A stretch of DNA of 64,000 nucleotides from Paraburkholderia largidicola (GTDB lineage Bacteria > Pseudomonadota > Gammaproteobacteria > Burkholderiales > Burkholderiaceae): contig NZ_AP023175.1 of assembly GCF_013426895.1 (NCBI RefSeq), positions 2,542,001 through 2,606,000 on the forward strand, in the 5' to 3' direction. The first letter of the stretch is position 1. Every line of letters begins with the position of its first letter. Made by a program: the position numbers and the translations under genes. A model generated the notes under the pieces. The model made no database searches. It was not told the origin of the DNA and saw only the letters and a list, made by a program, of their open reading frames with translations. Positions 17,395 to 26,648 of the stretch are shown here, one piece after another.

Positions 17395-17868
17395 ATGTTC
17401 AACTTCATCCCGGTATCGATTATGTTCAGCAAGAAGAAGTCACCCGGCGTCTCCCAGAACAAACTGGCGACCCTCATTGCACACGACGTACACATCACGG
17501 GCGACGTCGAGTTCAGCGACGGCCTGCGCATGGACGGCCACGTGAAAGGCAATGTATCGGGCAAAGCGGGATGCGAGACGCTGCTGGTGCTGAGCAATCG
17601 CGGCTCGATCACGGGCAACGTGTACGGTTACGACCTGATCGTCAACGGCCGGATCACGGGCGACGTGATCGCCGACCACTTCGTCGAGCTGCAGGAGAAC
17701 GCGCACATCACGGGCAACATCTACTACCAGCAGTTGCGGATGGATGTGGGCGCATCGGTGGATGGCAAGCTGGCGCGGCGCGATACGACCCCCGTGCCGG
17801 CGAGCCCGCATATCGAGCCCGCGACGTTCGCTTTACAACAGGCCCGGGCGTCGACCGCGGATCAGTGA
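17395..17868 (+). CDS. bactofilin
   Basis: A 157-aa polymerising cytoskeletal protein. The DUF583/bactofilin beta-helix core covers about 38-130 with short turns such as ITGDVEFSDGLRMDGHVKGN and ITGNVYGYDLIVNGRITGDV. Flanks are disordered, as usual. Start 17395 has a GAGGCGGGG site; an internal ATG at 17422 (MFSKKKSP), more like the family N-terminus, is an alternative. In other bacteria bactofilins recruit M23 hydrolases to shape the cell wall, which fits the operon. Confidence 0.92.
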   Translation: MFNFIPVSIMFSKKKSPGVSQNKLATLIAHDVHITGDVEFSDGLRMDGHVKGNVSGKAGCETLLVLSNRGSITGNVYGYDLIVNGRITGDVIADHFVELQENAHITGNIYYQQLRMDVGASVDGKLARRDTTPVPASPHIEPATFALQQARASTADQ

Positions 17869-17890
17869 CGGGTCTGGACGGCCGCTCACG

Positions 17891-19960
17891 TCACGTCGTC
17901 GGCATGCGCTCCTGAAGCAGTTCGCTGAACGCCTCGGCCGTAAGCGGCTTGCCGAGCAGGAAGCCCTGCATTTCGTCGCATTGCAGGTCCTTGAGCTTGT
18001 CGAGCTGCGATGCCGTTTCGACGCCTTCCGCCACCACGTCCATTTCCAGCGAATGCGCGAGCGCGATGATCGCCTGCACGATCGCGCTGCCTTCATGGCC
18101 GTCGGCATCGAGGCCGCTCGTGAAGAAGCGGTCGATCTTCAACTGCTTCACGCGAAAACGCTGCAGATAGGCGAGGCTCGAATAGCCGGTGCCGAAGTCG
18201 TCGATTGAAATTTCGAAGCCGCTGTTCTGGAACTCGCGGATCATTTCGGTCGTCTTGGCCGCGTCCTGCATCGCGACTGTTTCCGTGATCTCGAACATGA
18301 TCTGGCTGCATACGACGCCTTCTCCACGCACGATCTCCAGCATCTTCGTGACCAGGTCCGGCTGTGCCATCTGGCGCGGCGACAGGTTGATCGCGACTTT
18401 CATCGACGGCAGGCCGGCGTTTTCCCAGCGGCGAATCTGGCGGCAGGTCTCGCGCACGACCCAATAGCCGATCTCCACGATCTGCCCGGAACGCTCGGCG
18501 ATCGGGATGAAGTCCATCGGCGCGAGCACGCCGAGTTCCGGGTGATTCAGGCGGATCAAGGCTTCCGCGCCTGCCACCTCGCCGCTGTCGCCGCGGAATT
18601 TCGGCTGGAAGTGCAGCGAGAAATAACCCTTGCCGAGCGCCTCGTGCAGCGCCCGCTGGATCTTGAGCGTGCGCATCGCCGCTTCGTTCATGTGCGCTTC
18701 GAAGAACCGGTACGTGCTGCGCCCGCCGCGCTTCGCTTCGTACATCGCGGCGTCGGCGTGTTTCAGCAGCTCGTCGACGGAATGCCCGTCCTGCGGATAC
18801 AGCGAAATACCGATGCTCGGCATGATCTGCAGCATCTGGCTTTGCGTGCTGATGCCTGCGCGCATCCGTTCCAGCACGGCCTCGGCCATCCGTTCCGCGT
18901 CGCGAGGCGCGCCGAGGTTTTCGGCCAGCACGACGAACTCGTCGCCGCCGAGCCGCGCGACGGTATCGACGTTGCGCACGCATTGCCGCAGGTGCTGCGC
19001 GAACGATTTCAGCACTTCGTCGCCGAACGCGTGGCCGAGCGAATCGTTGATCGTCTTGAAGCCATCGAGGTCCATGAAGAGGATCGCGAAGCCGCGGTGG
19101 CTCAGCTTCGACGCGTGAATCGCGCGCTCGATGCGCTCGTTCAGCGTGCGGCGGTTCGGCAGATCGGTGAGCGTGTCGTAGGTAGCGAGCCGCACGATCT
19201 GGTTGTTCAGTGACGAAACCGAACCGGCCAGGAAGGTTGTGCGTGCATCGAAGCGCGACAGGATCAGCGTGACAATGAGAATTGCGAACGTGAACAGGAT
19301 GATCGTCGTCGCGAGCCACTGCGCGTTGACGCCGCGCGCGGCGCCGCACACCGAGCCGGGCAGGAAGTCGGCGGCGGCCATGCCCGTGTAGTGCATGCCC
19401 GTGATCGCGACGCCCATTACGCAAGCTGCGCCGATGCGCTTGAGCAGCACGCGATGCTGGCGCGAATCGCGTAGCGTATGAGCGATCCACAGCGCGGCGA
19501 TCGACGCCGCGATCGCAATCACGACGGACGCGGCGAACAGACCCGGACGATAGTGGATGCCCGGTTGCATCTGCATCGCGGCCATGCCGGTGTAGTGCAT
19601 GCCGGCGATGCCGAAGCCCATCAGCAGGCCGCCCGTGACGAGGCGCTTGACGGAGAGCGTCGGGCGCGCCACCTGGATCAGCGCGAAGTACGACACGATC
19701 ATCGCGATGACGAGCGAGTAGCTGGTGATCGCGAAGTCGTAGCCCAGCGGAATAGGCAGCGAGAAGGCCAGCATCCCGATGAAGTGCATCGACCAGATGC
19801 CCGTGCCCATTGCTGCCGCGCCGCCTGCCAGCCAAAGGTGGCGCAGGCGGGCGGATGCCATGGTCGAAATACGTCCGGCCAGGTCGAGCGCCGTGAATGA
19901 AGCCAGTGTTGCGACGGCGAGCGACACGACAACCAGACCCAGATGATAAGTGCTCTGCAT
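17891..19960 (-). CDS. MHYT-GGDEF-EAL cyclic-di-GMP enzyme
   Basis: A 689-aa membrane protein. Seven membrane helices (about 1-245) form an MHYT sensor with WSMHFIGM, GMHYTGMAAMQ and GMHYTGMAAAD, thought to bind copper and sense gases. The GGDEF domain follows (about 255-420) with intact GGDEF and an I-site RNVD five residues before it. The EAL domain (about 430-680) has EALIRL, DDFGTGYSSL and VAEGVET, consistent with an active phosphodiesterase. It is convergent with the bactofilin gene (22 bases). Net activity cannot be read from sequence. Confidence 0.95.
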   Translation of the reverse strand: MQSTYHLGLVVVSLAVATLASFTALDLAGRISTMASARLRHLWLAGGAAAMGTGIWSMHFIGMLAFSLPIPLGYDFAITSYSLVIAMIVSYFALIQVARPTLSVKRLVTGGLLMGFGIAGMHYTGMAAMQMQPGIHYRPGLFAASVVIAIAASIAALWIAHTLRDSRQHRVLLKRIGAACVMGVAITGMHYTGMAAADFLPGSVCGAARGVNAQWLATTIILFTFAILIVTLILSRFDARTTFLAGSVSSLNNQIVRLATYDTLTDLPNRRTLNERIERAIHASKLSHRGFAILFMDLDGFKTINDSLGHAFGDEVLKSFAQHLRQCVRNVDTVARLGGDEFVVLAENLGAPRDAERMAEAVLERMRAGISTQSQMLQIMPSIGISLYPQDGHSVDELLKHADAAMYEAKRGGRSTYRFFEAHMNEAAMRTLKIQRALHEALGKGYFSLHFQPKFRGDSGEVAGAEALIRLNHPELGVLAPMDFIPIAERSGQIVEIGYWVVRETCRQIRRWENAGLPSMKVAINLSPRQMAQPDLVTKMLEIVRGEGVVCSQIMFEITETVAMQDAAKTTEMIREFQNSGFEISIDDFGTGYSSLAYLQRFRVKQLKIDRFFTSGLDADGHEGSAIVQAIIALAHSLEMDVVAEGVETASQLDKLKDLQCDEMQGFLLGKPLTAEAFSELLQERMPTT

Positions 19961-20150
19961 GTCAGTTCCGTCGCAAGAGGAAGTTCCCTCGACTGGTTAA
20001 CGGCAGCACTTCTAAAACATTGAGCACTTTTTTAAAAGTTTTATTCGAAGATTTAGCGAAAGAGTTTGAAAGCGCTTTAGCGGCTTTTGAAGTCTTTTAA
20101 AGGCATGAAATCGCCCGCGCAAAATGGCGGGCGAAATATTCCGTCGAAGC

Positions 20151-20585
20151 TCAGGGTTCCTGTCCCACTTCTGTAGAGGCGCATGCCGCCTGCGTTTCCA
20201 GCGCGAAGCCTTCGTCGAGCCAGCCGGTCACGCCACCGATCATGATTTTCACGGGCCGGCCGAGTTTCGCGAGCCGGATTGCGCCACGCGTCGCGCCATT
20301 GCAATGCGGGCCGGCGCAATAGGTCACGAATAGTGTATCGGCCGGATATTCGCTTAATTTAGACTCGATGATTTTTCTGTGCGGCAGATTGATCGCGCCC
20401 GGAATATGGCCGCGCGCGAAAAGCTCGGGGCTGCGCACGTCGAGCAGCACGAAGTCGGCGTGGCCCGATGCGAGGCTGTCGGAGACGTCCCAGCAGTCGG
20501 TCTCGAAGCGCAGCGACGACTCGAAATGCGTGAGCGCGCTTGCGCTGTCGGCGGCGGGCATGGCGCTGACGGTGGACGGGATCAT
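20151..20585 (-). CDS. rhodanese-like sulfurtransferase
   Basis: A 144-aa single-domain rhodanese. The acidic CDC25/rhodanese fold appears as FVLLDVRSPELFARGHIPGAINLPH (about 49-73), and the active-site loop is CAGPHCNG with the reactive Cys first. GGAGAAC precedes the ATG. It is divergent from an FtrA-like regulator 101 bases away; that pairing suggests it is the regulated target. There is no signal peptide. The sulfur acceptor is unknown. Confidence 0.88.
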   Translation of the reverse strand: MIPSTVSAMPAADSASALTHFESSLRFETDCWDVSDSLASGHADFVLLDVRSPELFARGHIPGAINLPHRKIIESKLSEYPADTLFVTYCAGPHCNGATRGAIRLAKLGRPVKIMIGGVTGWLDEGFALETQAACASTEVGQEP

Positions 20586-20686
20586 GCGTGTTCTCCTTGT
20601 CGATGGCGGGGATGATGTGTCGATTATGGGCAGCGGGCCGCATGTTCGTAAGTGGCGCAATCGTCAATCTCCGGTAACATCACGCC

Positions 20687-21652
20687 ATGCAAGATCATCT
20701 CGTCGCGGCGCTCGTCTACGACCGCCTGTGCACTTTCGAATTCGGCTGCGTGACCGAACTGTTCGCGCTCGAGCGTCCGGAACTCGGCGTGACGTGGTAT
20801 CGCTTCGCCGTCTGCGCGGTCGAACCCGGGCCGATCCGTGCGGCGGGCGGGATCGGCATTGCCGCGCCGTATTCGCTCAAGATGCTCGATCGCGCGTCGA
20901 CGATCGTCGTGCCCGGCTGGCGCGATCCGGACGAGCGTCCGCCCGAGCCGCTGCTGAAAAAGATCCGCGCGGCCGTCGAGCGTGGCGCGCGGGTCTGTTC
21001 GATCTGCTCGGGCGTGTTCGTGCTGGCCGCGGCGGGTGTGCTCGACGGCAAGACGGTCACGACCCACTGGCGATACGCGGAGAAACTGCAGCAGCGCTTT
21101 CCGCAACTGCGCGTGAAGCCCGATGCGCTCTACGTCGACGAAGGGCAGGTGATTACGTCGGCGGGTTCGGCGGCGGGGCTCGACATGCTGTTGCATCTGG
21201 TGCGGCGCGACTACGGCAGCGCGATTGCGAACCGGGTCGCGCAGCGGCTCGTCGTGCCGCCGCATCGCGAGGGAGGCCAGGCGCAGTTCGTGCCGCGTCC
21301 GATGCCGCAGGACGACAGCGGCCGTCTCGCGCGTCTGATGGACTATGTGCGCGCCAACCCAGCGCTCGAGCATACGCTGGCGTCGCTCGCGGATCAGGCG
21401 GCGATGAGTCCGCGCACGTTGCAGCGGCAGTTCCGCGACGCGACGGGGATGGCGCCTTACGAATGGCTGATTCGCGAGCGCGTGGCGATTGCGCGCGAGT
21501 TGCTGGAATCGCCCGCCGATCTGCCGATGTCGCGCGTCGCGGAACTGGCCGGCTTCGGGTCCGAGGAGTCGCTGCGGCGGCATTTCCGGCGCGTGGCGTT
21601 GACGAGCCCGGGCGCATATCGCAAGAAGTTCGGCGCGTCGGCTGTGACGTGA
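20687..21652 (+). CDS. ftrA: GlxA/FtrA-type AraC-family transcriptional regulator
   Basis: A 321-aa regulator with an N-terminal DJ-1/PfpI-like amidotransferase fold (about 1-180; nucleophile-elbow Cys in RVCSICSGVFVLA) and a C-terminal AraC double-HTH (about 215-315: LASLADQAAMSPRTLQRQF, then VAELAGFGSEESLRRHF). The DJ-1 part is normally a ligand sensor rather than a protease. It is transcribed away from the rhodanese gene, the probable target. The length equals E. coli FtrA, so the symbol is a similarity-based suggestion. Confidence 0.88.
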   Translation: MQDHLVAALVYDRLCTFEFGCVTELFALERPELGVTWYRFAVCAVEPGPIRAAGGIGIAAPYSLKMLDRASTIVVPGWRDPDERPPEPLLKKIRAAVERGARVCSICSGVFVLAAAGVLDGKTVTTHWRYAEKLQQRFPQLRVKPDALYVDEGQVITSAGSAAGLDMLLHLVRRDYGSAIANRVAQRLVVPPHREGGQAQFVPRPMPQDDSGRLARLMDYVRANPALEHTLASLADQAAMSPRTLQRQFRDATGMAPYEWLIRERVAIARELLESPADLPMSRVAELAGFGSEESLRRHFRRVALTSPGAYRKKFGASAVT

Positions 21653-21704
21653 TGTTGCTGCGCTATGCTGGATGCCGGAATCGATGCGACAGGGGGCGAT
21701 TGGC

Positions 21705-22277
21705 ATGACAGCGGACTCGAATCACGCACGCGACGCGGAAGTCGCGCGGTTGCTCGATCATGCGCCGCAGCGCAACGCGGCCGATACGATCATGTTCGCG
21801 CGGCTGATCGGCGCGAAGCTCGCGAGCGGCGAACTGCTGCATCTCGGCTTGACGCGCGCTGCGCTCGACGCGTTGCGCGCCCGTCATTTCACCGAGGCAG
21901 CGCCGCTGCGTGCCGTGCCAGAGCACATTACCGCGAGCGAGCACCAGCCTTTCGTCGATGCATTGCGTGCTTTCCTGCTGCATCACGAGTCCTCGCTCGC
22001 GGCGACGGATGCCGACGCGCAATGCCTCGCGACGATCATCGCCACGGCGTGCCTGCGTCCCGATCACTTGTGGCGCGATCTCGGACTCGATGGGCGCGAC
22101 GACGTGACGGCGATCCTGACTCGCCACTATCCGCAACTCGTCGCGCGCAACACGGATAACACGCGCTGGAAGAAATTTCTCGCGCGCGAACGGGCGCTGT
22201 CCGAAGGCCGCGCGCCTGTGCCCGCGCCGGGCTGCCCCGGCTGCGAAGACTACGCCTTCTGCTACCCGTCACGCTGA
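21705..22277 (+). CDS. NifQ-like protein with incomplete cysteine motif
   Basis: A 190-aa protein matching NifQ, the Mo-Fe-S donor for FeMo-co synthesis, in its helical core (CLRPDHLWRDLGL, then NTRWKKFLARE) and C-terminus. NifQ ends in C-x4-C-x2-C-x5-C; here GCPGCEDYAFCYP gives only C-x2-C-x5-C, and the position of the first Cys is Val. GGGGGCG precedes the chosen ATG; upstream ATGs are possible. It follows ftrA by 52 bases. No nif genes are in view, so a role in general molybdenum handling (for example for PaoABC) or a decayed function is possible. Confidence 0.78.
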   Translation: MTADSNHARDAEVARLLDHAPQRNAADTIMFARLIGAKLASGELLHLGLTRAALDALRARHFTEAAPLRAVPEHITASEHQPFVDALRAFLLHHESSLAATDADAQCLATIIATACLRPDHLWRDLGLDGRDDVTAILTRHYPQLVARNTDNTRWKKFLARERALSEGRAPVPAPGCPGCEDYAFCYPSR

Positions 22278-22554
22278 ACCTGCCTGCGCGCTGAGCGGGA
22301 CGCTCCGCGCAAACCCGGCCGTAGAAACCCGAAGTTGAGCGGGACTCATACCCGGCATCAAAAAACATCGCTTCATCGTCGAAAAAACGGACCGCACAAT
22401 CGCGATGCCATGTCACGCCCTTGCGTCGACGCGGCGGGTCGCGACATCCGCGCGGCCGATCACAACAAGATTCGAGACCTTCCCGGCAAATGCATTTGCA
22501 TGGGACGGGAGTAAGCGCTCAAGCGCTAACTCCCATCGACAATGGAGACATTCG

Positions 22555-23613
22555 ATGATGCGATCTTTCAAGCTGCTCGCCGCCGTTGCCGTTGCGGCAA
22601 CCGCTCTCACGGCAGGCAGCGCGCACGCCGCCGACAGCAACGCCGCGAAATCCGGAAGCTGGTGCAGCGCGGGCAAGACCGTGCACTTTGCGGGCATCAC
22701 GTGGGAAAGCGGCGCGTTCGCGACGGAGGTGCTGCGACAGATTCTGGAGAAAGGCTACGGCTGCAAGACGGACGTCGTGCCGGGCAGCACGGCCGCGACG
22801 GAAACCGCGCTCGCGCATAACGACGTGCAGATCTGGGCCGAGCAATGGACGGGCCGCAGCGAGATCACCGCGAAAGCCGTCGAGACGGGCAGCGTGAAGC
22901 TGGTCGGCGATACGCTGCCGGGCGGCACGAAGGAAGGCTGGTTCGTGCCCGACTACGTCGTGAAGGGCGATCCCGCGCGCGGCATCAAGGCATCGGCGCC
23001 GGGACTCGCATCGGTGGCGGATCTGCCGAAGTACAAGAACGTCTTCACCGACGATGAAGAACCGAACAAGGGCCGCTTTCTGAACTGCCCGAGCGGCTGG
23101 GATTGCGAGCGCGTCAACACGCGGCTCCTGAAGGTACTCAAGCTGGATGACGCCTACACGAACTTCCGTCCCGGCACGGGCGCGGCGCTCGATGCCGCGA
23201 TCGCATCGGCCTACACGCGCGGCGCGCCGATCCTGTTCTACTACTGGGGCCCCGCCGCGCTGATGGCGAAGTACAAATTGACCGAGCTGAAAATGCCCGC
23301 GTTCAACGACGCGTGCTGGCAGACGCTGCGCAACGAGAGCAGCACGCAGCAATGCGCGTCGTCGTATATGGTGTCGCACGTGACGGTCGGCGCCTCGACG
23401 CCGTTCTACAACGCCGAGCCGCAACTGATGACGATGTTCACGAAGGTCAAGTTTCCGATGGACTTCCTGAACGCGACGATTCTCGACATGAGCGTCAAGA
23501 AACTCGACGCGCAGACCATGGCCGCGCTGTTCCTGCGCACGCATCCGGAAATGTGGAAGACGTGGGTGCCCGCCGATGTCGCAGCGAAGGTGCAGGCGGG
23601 TCTGGCGAGCTGA
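22555..23613 (+). CDS. glycine betaine/proline-type ABC substrate-binding protein (orphan)
   Basis: A 352-aa periplasmic protein with a Sec signal (about 1-25, ending AHAAD) and an OpuAC-type fold (VHFAGITWESGAFATEVL; VQIWAEQWTGR; FYYWGPAALMAKY, with aromatic residues typical of quaternary ammonium binding). GGAG precedes ATG by seven bases. No permease or ATPase gene is nearby, so it must work with a distant transporter or act as a receptor. Six cysteines in the mature part are more than usual and may form disulfides. Confidence 0.87.
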   Translation: MMRSFKLLAAVAVAATALTAGSAHAADSNAAKSGSWCSAGKTVHFAGITWESGAFATEVLRQILEKGYGCKTDVVPGSTAATETALAHNDVQIWAEQWTGRSEITAKAVETGSVKLVGDTLPGGTKEGWFVPDYVVKGDPARGIKASAPGLASVADLPKYKNVFTDDEEPNKGRFLNCPSGWDCERVNTRLLKVLKLDDAYTNFRPGTGAALDAAIASAYTRGAPILFYYWGPAALMAKYKLTELKMPAFNDACWQTLRNESSTQQCASSYMVSHVTVGASTPFYNAEPQLMTMFTKVKFPMDFLNATILDMSVKKLDAQTMAALFLRTHPEMWKTWVPADVAAKVQAGLAS

Positions 23614-23712
23614 TTTCGCACAGAAGGCGGCGTGGTGAAAACGAAAAGCGGAAGCAAAAATCCGCCGCGCCGCCATCGTCATATAGAATGACGCGCTTTG
23701 CCCGTTCTCGCC

Positions 23713-24636
23713 ATGTGGTTCAAGAATCTACAGCTTCACCGTCTTCCCGCTCCGTGGAAAGTGAGCGTCGAGCAAATGGAAAAGTGGCTCGAGCCGCACG
23801 CGTTCCAGCCGGCCAACAGCGTGGAGACGACGCGCCAGGGCTGGGCGTCGCCGCGCAATGACGGCACGCTCGTCTACTCGTCCAACAAGCAGCTGCTGCT
23901 CACGTTCCGCGCGGAAAAGAAACTGCTGCCGGCGTCCGTCGTGACGCAGGTGACGAAGGCCCGCGCGCTGGAACTCGAAGAGCAGCAGGGCTTCAAGCCG
24001 GGCCGCAAGCAGATGCGCGACCTGAAAGAGCAGGTCACCGACGAACTGCTGCCGCGCGCATTCAGCATCCAGCGCGATACGCGCGTGTGGATCGACACCG
24101 TCAACGGCTGGCTCGCGATCGATTCCGCATCGCAGGCGCTGGGCGACGACGTGCTCGGGCTGCTGGTGAAATCAGTGGATCGTCTGCCGATCATGAGCGT
24201 GCGCGTCGCGCAGGCGCCCGTTTCCGCGATGACCAACTGGCTGCTCGCGGGCGAAGGCCCCGTCAATTTCACGCTGGACCAGGACACCGAATTGCGCTCG
24301 CCCGCAGAGGGCAACGCGACGGTGCGCTATGTCGGCCACGCGCTCGAAGCGGACGATATGCGCCGTCATATCGAAGCGGGCAAGCAGTGCATGCGCCTGG
24401 CGATGACGTGGAACGACCGCGTGTCGTTCGTGCTGACGCCGTCGCTGACCATCAAGCGCGTCACGCCGCTCGACGTCATCAAGGAAGCCGCCGACCCGAC
24501 CGCGCAGAACGACGACGAACAGTTCGAGTCCGATTTCACGCTGATGACGGGCGAACTGGCGAAGATGCTGGACGGCATCGTCGATGCGCTCGGCGGCGAA
24601 CTCGACGACGGCATTGCGCCGGCAAAGGCCGCGTAA
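23713..24636 (+). CDS. rdgC: recombination-associated protein RdgC
   Basis: A 307-aa DNA-binding ring-forming protein that modulates RecA. The N-terminus [11 protein letters not shown] and the later [19 protein letters not shown] are family signatures. The length is normal. A strong terminator follows. It stands alone, 99 bases after the binding-protein gene. In other bacteria it limits RecA loading and helps growth when replication restart is impaired. Confidence 0.95.
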   Translation: MWFKNLQLHRLPAPWKVSVEQMEKWLEPHAFQPANSVETTRQGWASPRNDGTLVYSSNKQLLLTFRAEKKLLPASVVTQVTKARALELEEQQGFKPGRKQMRDLKEQVTDELLPRAFSIQRDTRVWIDTVNGWLAIDSASQALGDDVLGLLVKSVDRLPIMSVRVAQAPVSAMTNWLLAGEGPVNFTLDQDTELRSPAEGNATVRYVGHALEADDMRRHIEAGKQCMRLAMTWNDRVSFVLTPSLTIKRVTPLDVIKEAADPTAQNDDEQFESDFTLMTGELAKMLDGIVDALGGELDDGIAPAKAA

Positions 24637-24675
24637 CGCACGTCAGCGCGCTGTAACGCCAGCCAGCCGACACAG

Positions 24676-24705
24676 AAAGGCCCGCGCGAAGCGGGCCTTT
24701 TCATT
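24676..24705 (+). terminator. intrinsic terminator of rdgC
   Basis: GGCCCGC-GCGAA-GCGGGCC forms a 7-bp GC stem followed by TTTT, 40 bases after the rdgC stop. The AAA before the stem makes it potentially bidirectional for the minus-strand gene ending at 24735. Confidence 0.88.
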
Positions 24706-24734
24706 TGCGCTGGGCGCGCTGCGTGCGGCGCGGA

Positions 24735-24956
24735 TCAGTCGAACATGTTCCTGAACGCAACGGCGACGATCACGGGCACGCACATTACGAGCGGGATCGC
24801 GAAGTAAGGCACTTCGAGATCGACGTACCAGCTATAGACGAGCCAGCCGATGCCCGCACACAGCGTGCCGATGCCGATGAGCGCGGTCAGAATGTTCAGC
24901 GTCGTGGGCGACGGTTTCCAGCGCGTCTTTTGTTCTTTGGGCGAAGGCGAGTTCAT
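24735..24956 (-). CDS. small two-helix membrane protein (73 aa)
   Basis: A 73-aa protein with a polar N-terminus (NSPSPKEQKTRWKP) and two membrane helices (about 20-43 and 48-67) joined by a short acidic turn (YVDLEVP). GGAG lies five bases before the ATG. An in-frame ATG 60 codons upstream has no RBS and reads as a non-protein frame. I recognise no function. It faces rdgC tail to tail across the terminator. Confidence 0.7.
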   Translation of the reverse strand: MNSPSPKEQKTRWKPSPTTLNILTALIGIGTLCAGIGWLVYSWYVDLEVPYFAIPLVMCVPVIVAVAFRNMFD

Positions 24957-25095
24957 TGCGGCTCCGGAGCGGATCGTCACGAGTTTCGATTCGTTCGATT
25001 TTACTCCGGCGGCATGCGCGCGGCTCAATAGCCGTCGCGCTGCCGCGCCGCCCTGAAAGCGCAGTGAAGGCTGACGCAAGCCTCGCCTGCAAGGT

Positions 25096-26004
25096 TTACT
25101 CGAATGCCTTGTCGTTCGGATTCTTGTAGAGCGCACGCAGGTTGACGCTCATCGGAAAGTCGAAGTTCATGTTCTTCGGCGGCACGGGCTTCATGAACCA
25201 CCGGTCGTACATCGCGTCGATCTCGCCGCTCTTCATGACCTGCGCGAGCGTGTCGTCGACGATCTTGAGAAACGCCGGGTCGCCCTTGCGCAGCATGAAG
25301 CCATACGCTTCCGACGATTGCGGCGTGCCGACGATCACCCAGTCGGCGGGCTTCGCGGTCAAGGTGCGCGTGCCCGCGAGCAGCACGTCGTCCATCATGT
25401 ACGCGACGGCGCGGCCCGTCTCCAGCGTCATGCGGCCTTCGCCGTAGTCCTTCGCGCTGATGATCTGCATGTTCATCTTCTTTTCTTCGTTCATCTTGCG
25501 CAGAATGCGTTCCGACGTCGTGCCCTGATTCGTCACGACCGTTTTGCCCGCCAGATCGGGAAAGTCCTTGACGCCCGAATCCTTGCGCGTGAGCAGGCGC
25601 GTGGTCGCGACAAAGAACGTATCGCCGAACGCGACCTGGTTCTGACGCGACGTGAGGTTCGTCGTCACGCCGCATTCGAGATCGACGGTGCCGTTCTGCA
25701 CCAGCGAAATGCGGTTCTGCGACGTGACGGGAATGAAGCGCACCTGCAGATTGGGCTTGTGCGTTTTGGCCTTCACCGCATCGATGATCCGGTTGCACAG
25801 GTCCTGCGAAAAGCCGATCACCTGATTGCTCGCATCGACATATGAGAACGGCACTGACGTCTCGCGATGGCCGATCGCGATCAGATTGGCGGCCTCGACC
25901 TTGGCGAGCGTCGGCTGCGCGTCCTGCGCGGTGGCGTTCGTCATCGTCGTGAGGCAGGGCGCCGCGACGCACAGGGCAAGTGCGAGCGAAGTCAGTCGGT
26001 TCAT
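25096..26004 (-). CDS. gltI: glutamate/aspartate-type ABC substrate-binding protein
   Basis: A 302-aa periplasmic protein of SBP family 3: Sec signal (about 1-26, ATAQD), then the amino-acid-binding core IAIGHRETSVPFSYVD, VRFIPVTSQNRISLVQNG and VDLECGVTTNLTSRQ. The match to GltI is close in length and in the ECG..T ligand region. As with the betaine-type protein nearby, no permease or ATPase genes adjoin it; it is a lone binding protein read leftwards. The symbol is by similarity. Confidence 0.87.
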   Translation of the reverse strand: MNRLTSLALALCVAAPCLTTMTNATAQDAQPTLAKVEAANLIAIGHRETSVPFSYVDASNQVIGFSQDLCNRIIDAVKAKTHKPNLQVRFIPVTSQNRISLVQNGTVDLECGVTTNLTSRQNQVAFGDTFFVATTRLLTRKDSGVKDFPDLAGKTVVTNQGTTSERILRKMNEEKKMNMQIISAKDYGEGRMTLETGRAVAYMMDDVLLAGTRTLTAKPADWVIVGTPQSSEAYGFMLRKGDPAFLKIVDDTLAQVMKSGEIDAMYDRWFMKPVPPKNMNFDFPMSVNLRALYKNPNDKAFE

Positions 26005-26210
26005 TGCAGGTCCTCTGGTTGAATCGGTAGCGTGTTTACGAATGTTGCCATGAAAATAATTATTGCAACATATGTTTTACCCTTAAATGTGGTCGCAACG
26101 GCTGGCGCGCGGTCATGTGCGTGGCACGCGGCGGTGGCATGATGAATGCAGCGGTGCGTTCCTCTGTAGCCCTGTGTACTTGTCCATCAACAAAATCAAG
26201 GAGAAAGCCG

Positions 26211-26639
26211 ATGCACGCCGTTCGCCAATGGATCGCCGGAATTGCCCTCGCCACGACGCTCGCCGCGCTGGCCCCGCTGCCTGCCGCTGCCCAGACCAAC
26301 CCCGAAACGATGCCGCCGCCAGCGCCCGCGGGGGACGGCACATTCCTGCTGACGATCTTCCTGAAGCACGACCAGTCGAAGCCGCTGCCGAAGATCAACC
26401 AGCAACTGGCCGATCAGGGCTTCTACAAGGCGTTTCCGCCGCCCGGCATCGAAGTGGTGTCGTGGTACGTGATGATGGGGATCGGCCAGGTCGTGACGCT
26501 GCGCGTGCCCGCTAACCGCCTGCGCGAGGTGAACCGCGCGATCGAGGAGACCGCGTGGGGCGGCTACAGCACCGATTTCTACCCGACCTACGACTACAAG
26601 GCGATCGCCGAGCAGGCGCGGGCGAAAAACGGCAAGTGA
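26211..26639 (+). CDS. hypothetical periplasmic protein
   Basis: A 142-aa protein with a Sec signal peptide (about 1-27, LPAAAQTN). The mature part reads like a small alpha/beta barrel-ferredoxin fold (FLLTIFLKHDQSKPLPKINQ; VVSWYVMMGIGQVVTLRVP; REVNRAIEETAWGGYSTDFYPTYD). GGAGAAAG before ATG fixes the start. I cannot name a family. It is convergent with the LysR gene (9-base gap) and stands alone. Confidence 0.75.
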   Translation: MHAVRQWIAGIALATTLAALAPLPAAAQTNPETMPPPAPAGDGTFLLTIFLKHDQSKPLPKINQQLADQGFYKAFPPPGIEVVSWYVMMGIGQVVTLRVPANRLREVNRAIEETAWGGYSTDFYPTYDYKAIAEQARAKNGK

Positions 26640-26648
26640 GCCGCCGCG

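Noticed and set aside
18093..19835. 580-codon frame overlapping the MHYT-GGDEF-EAL gene
   Set aside because: Same strand but shifted frame, Arg/His-rich; the real product has intact domains.
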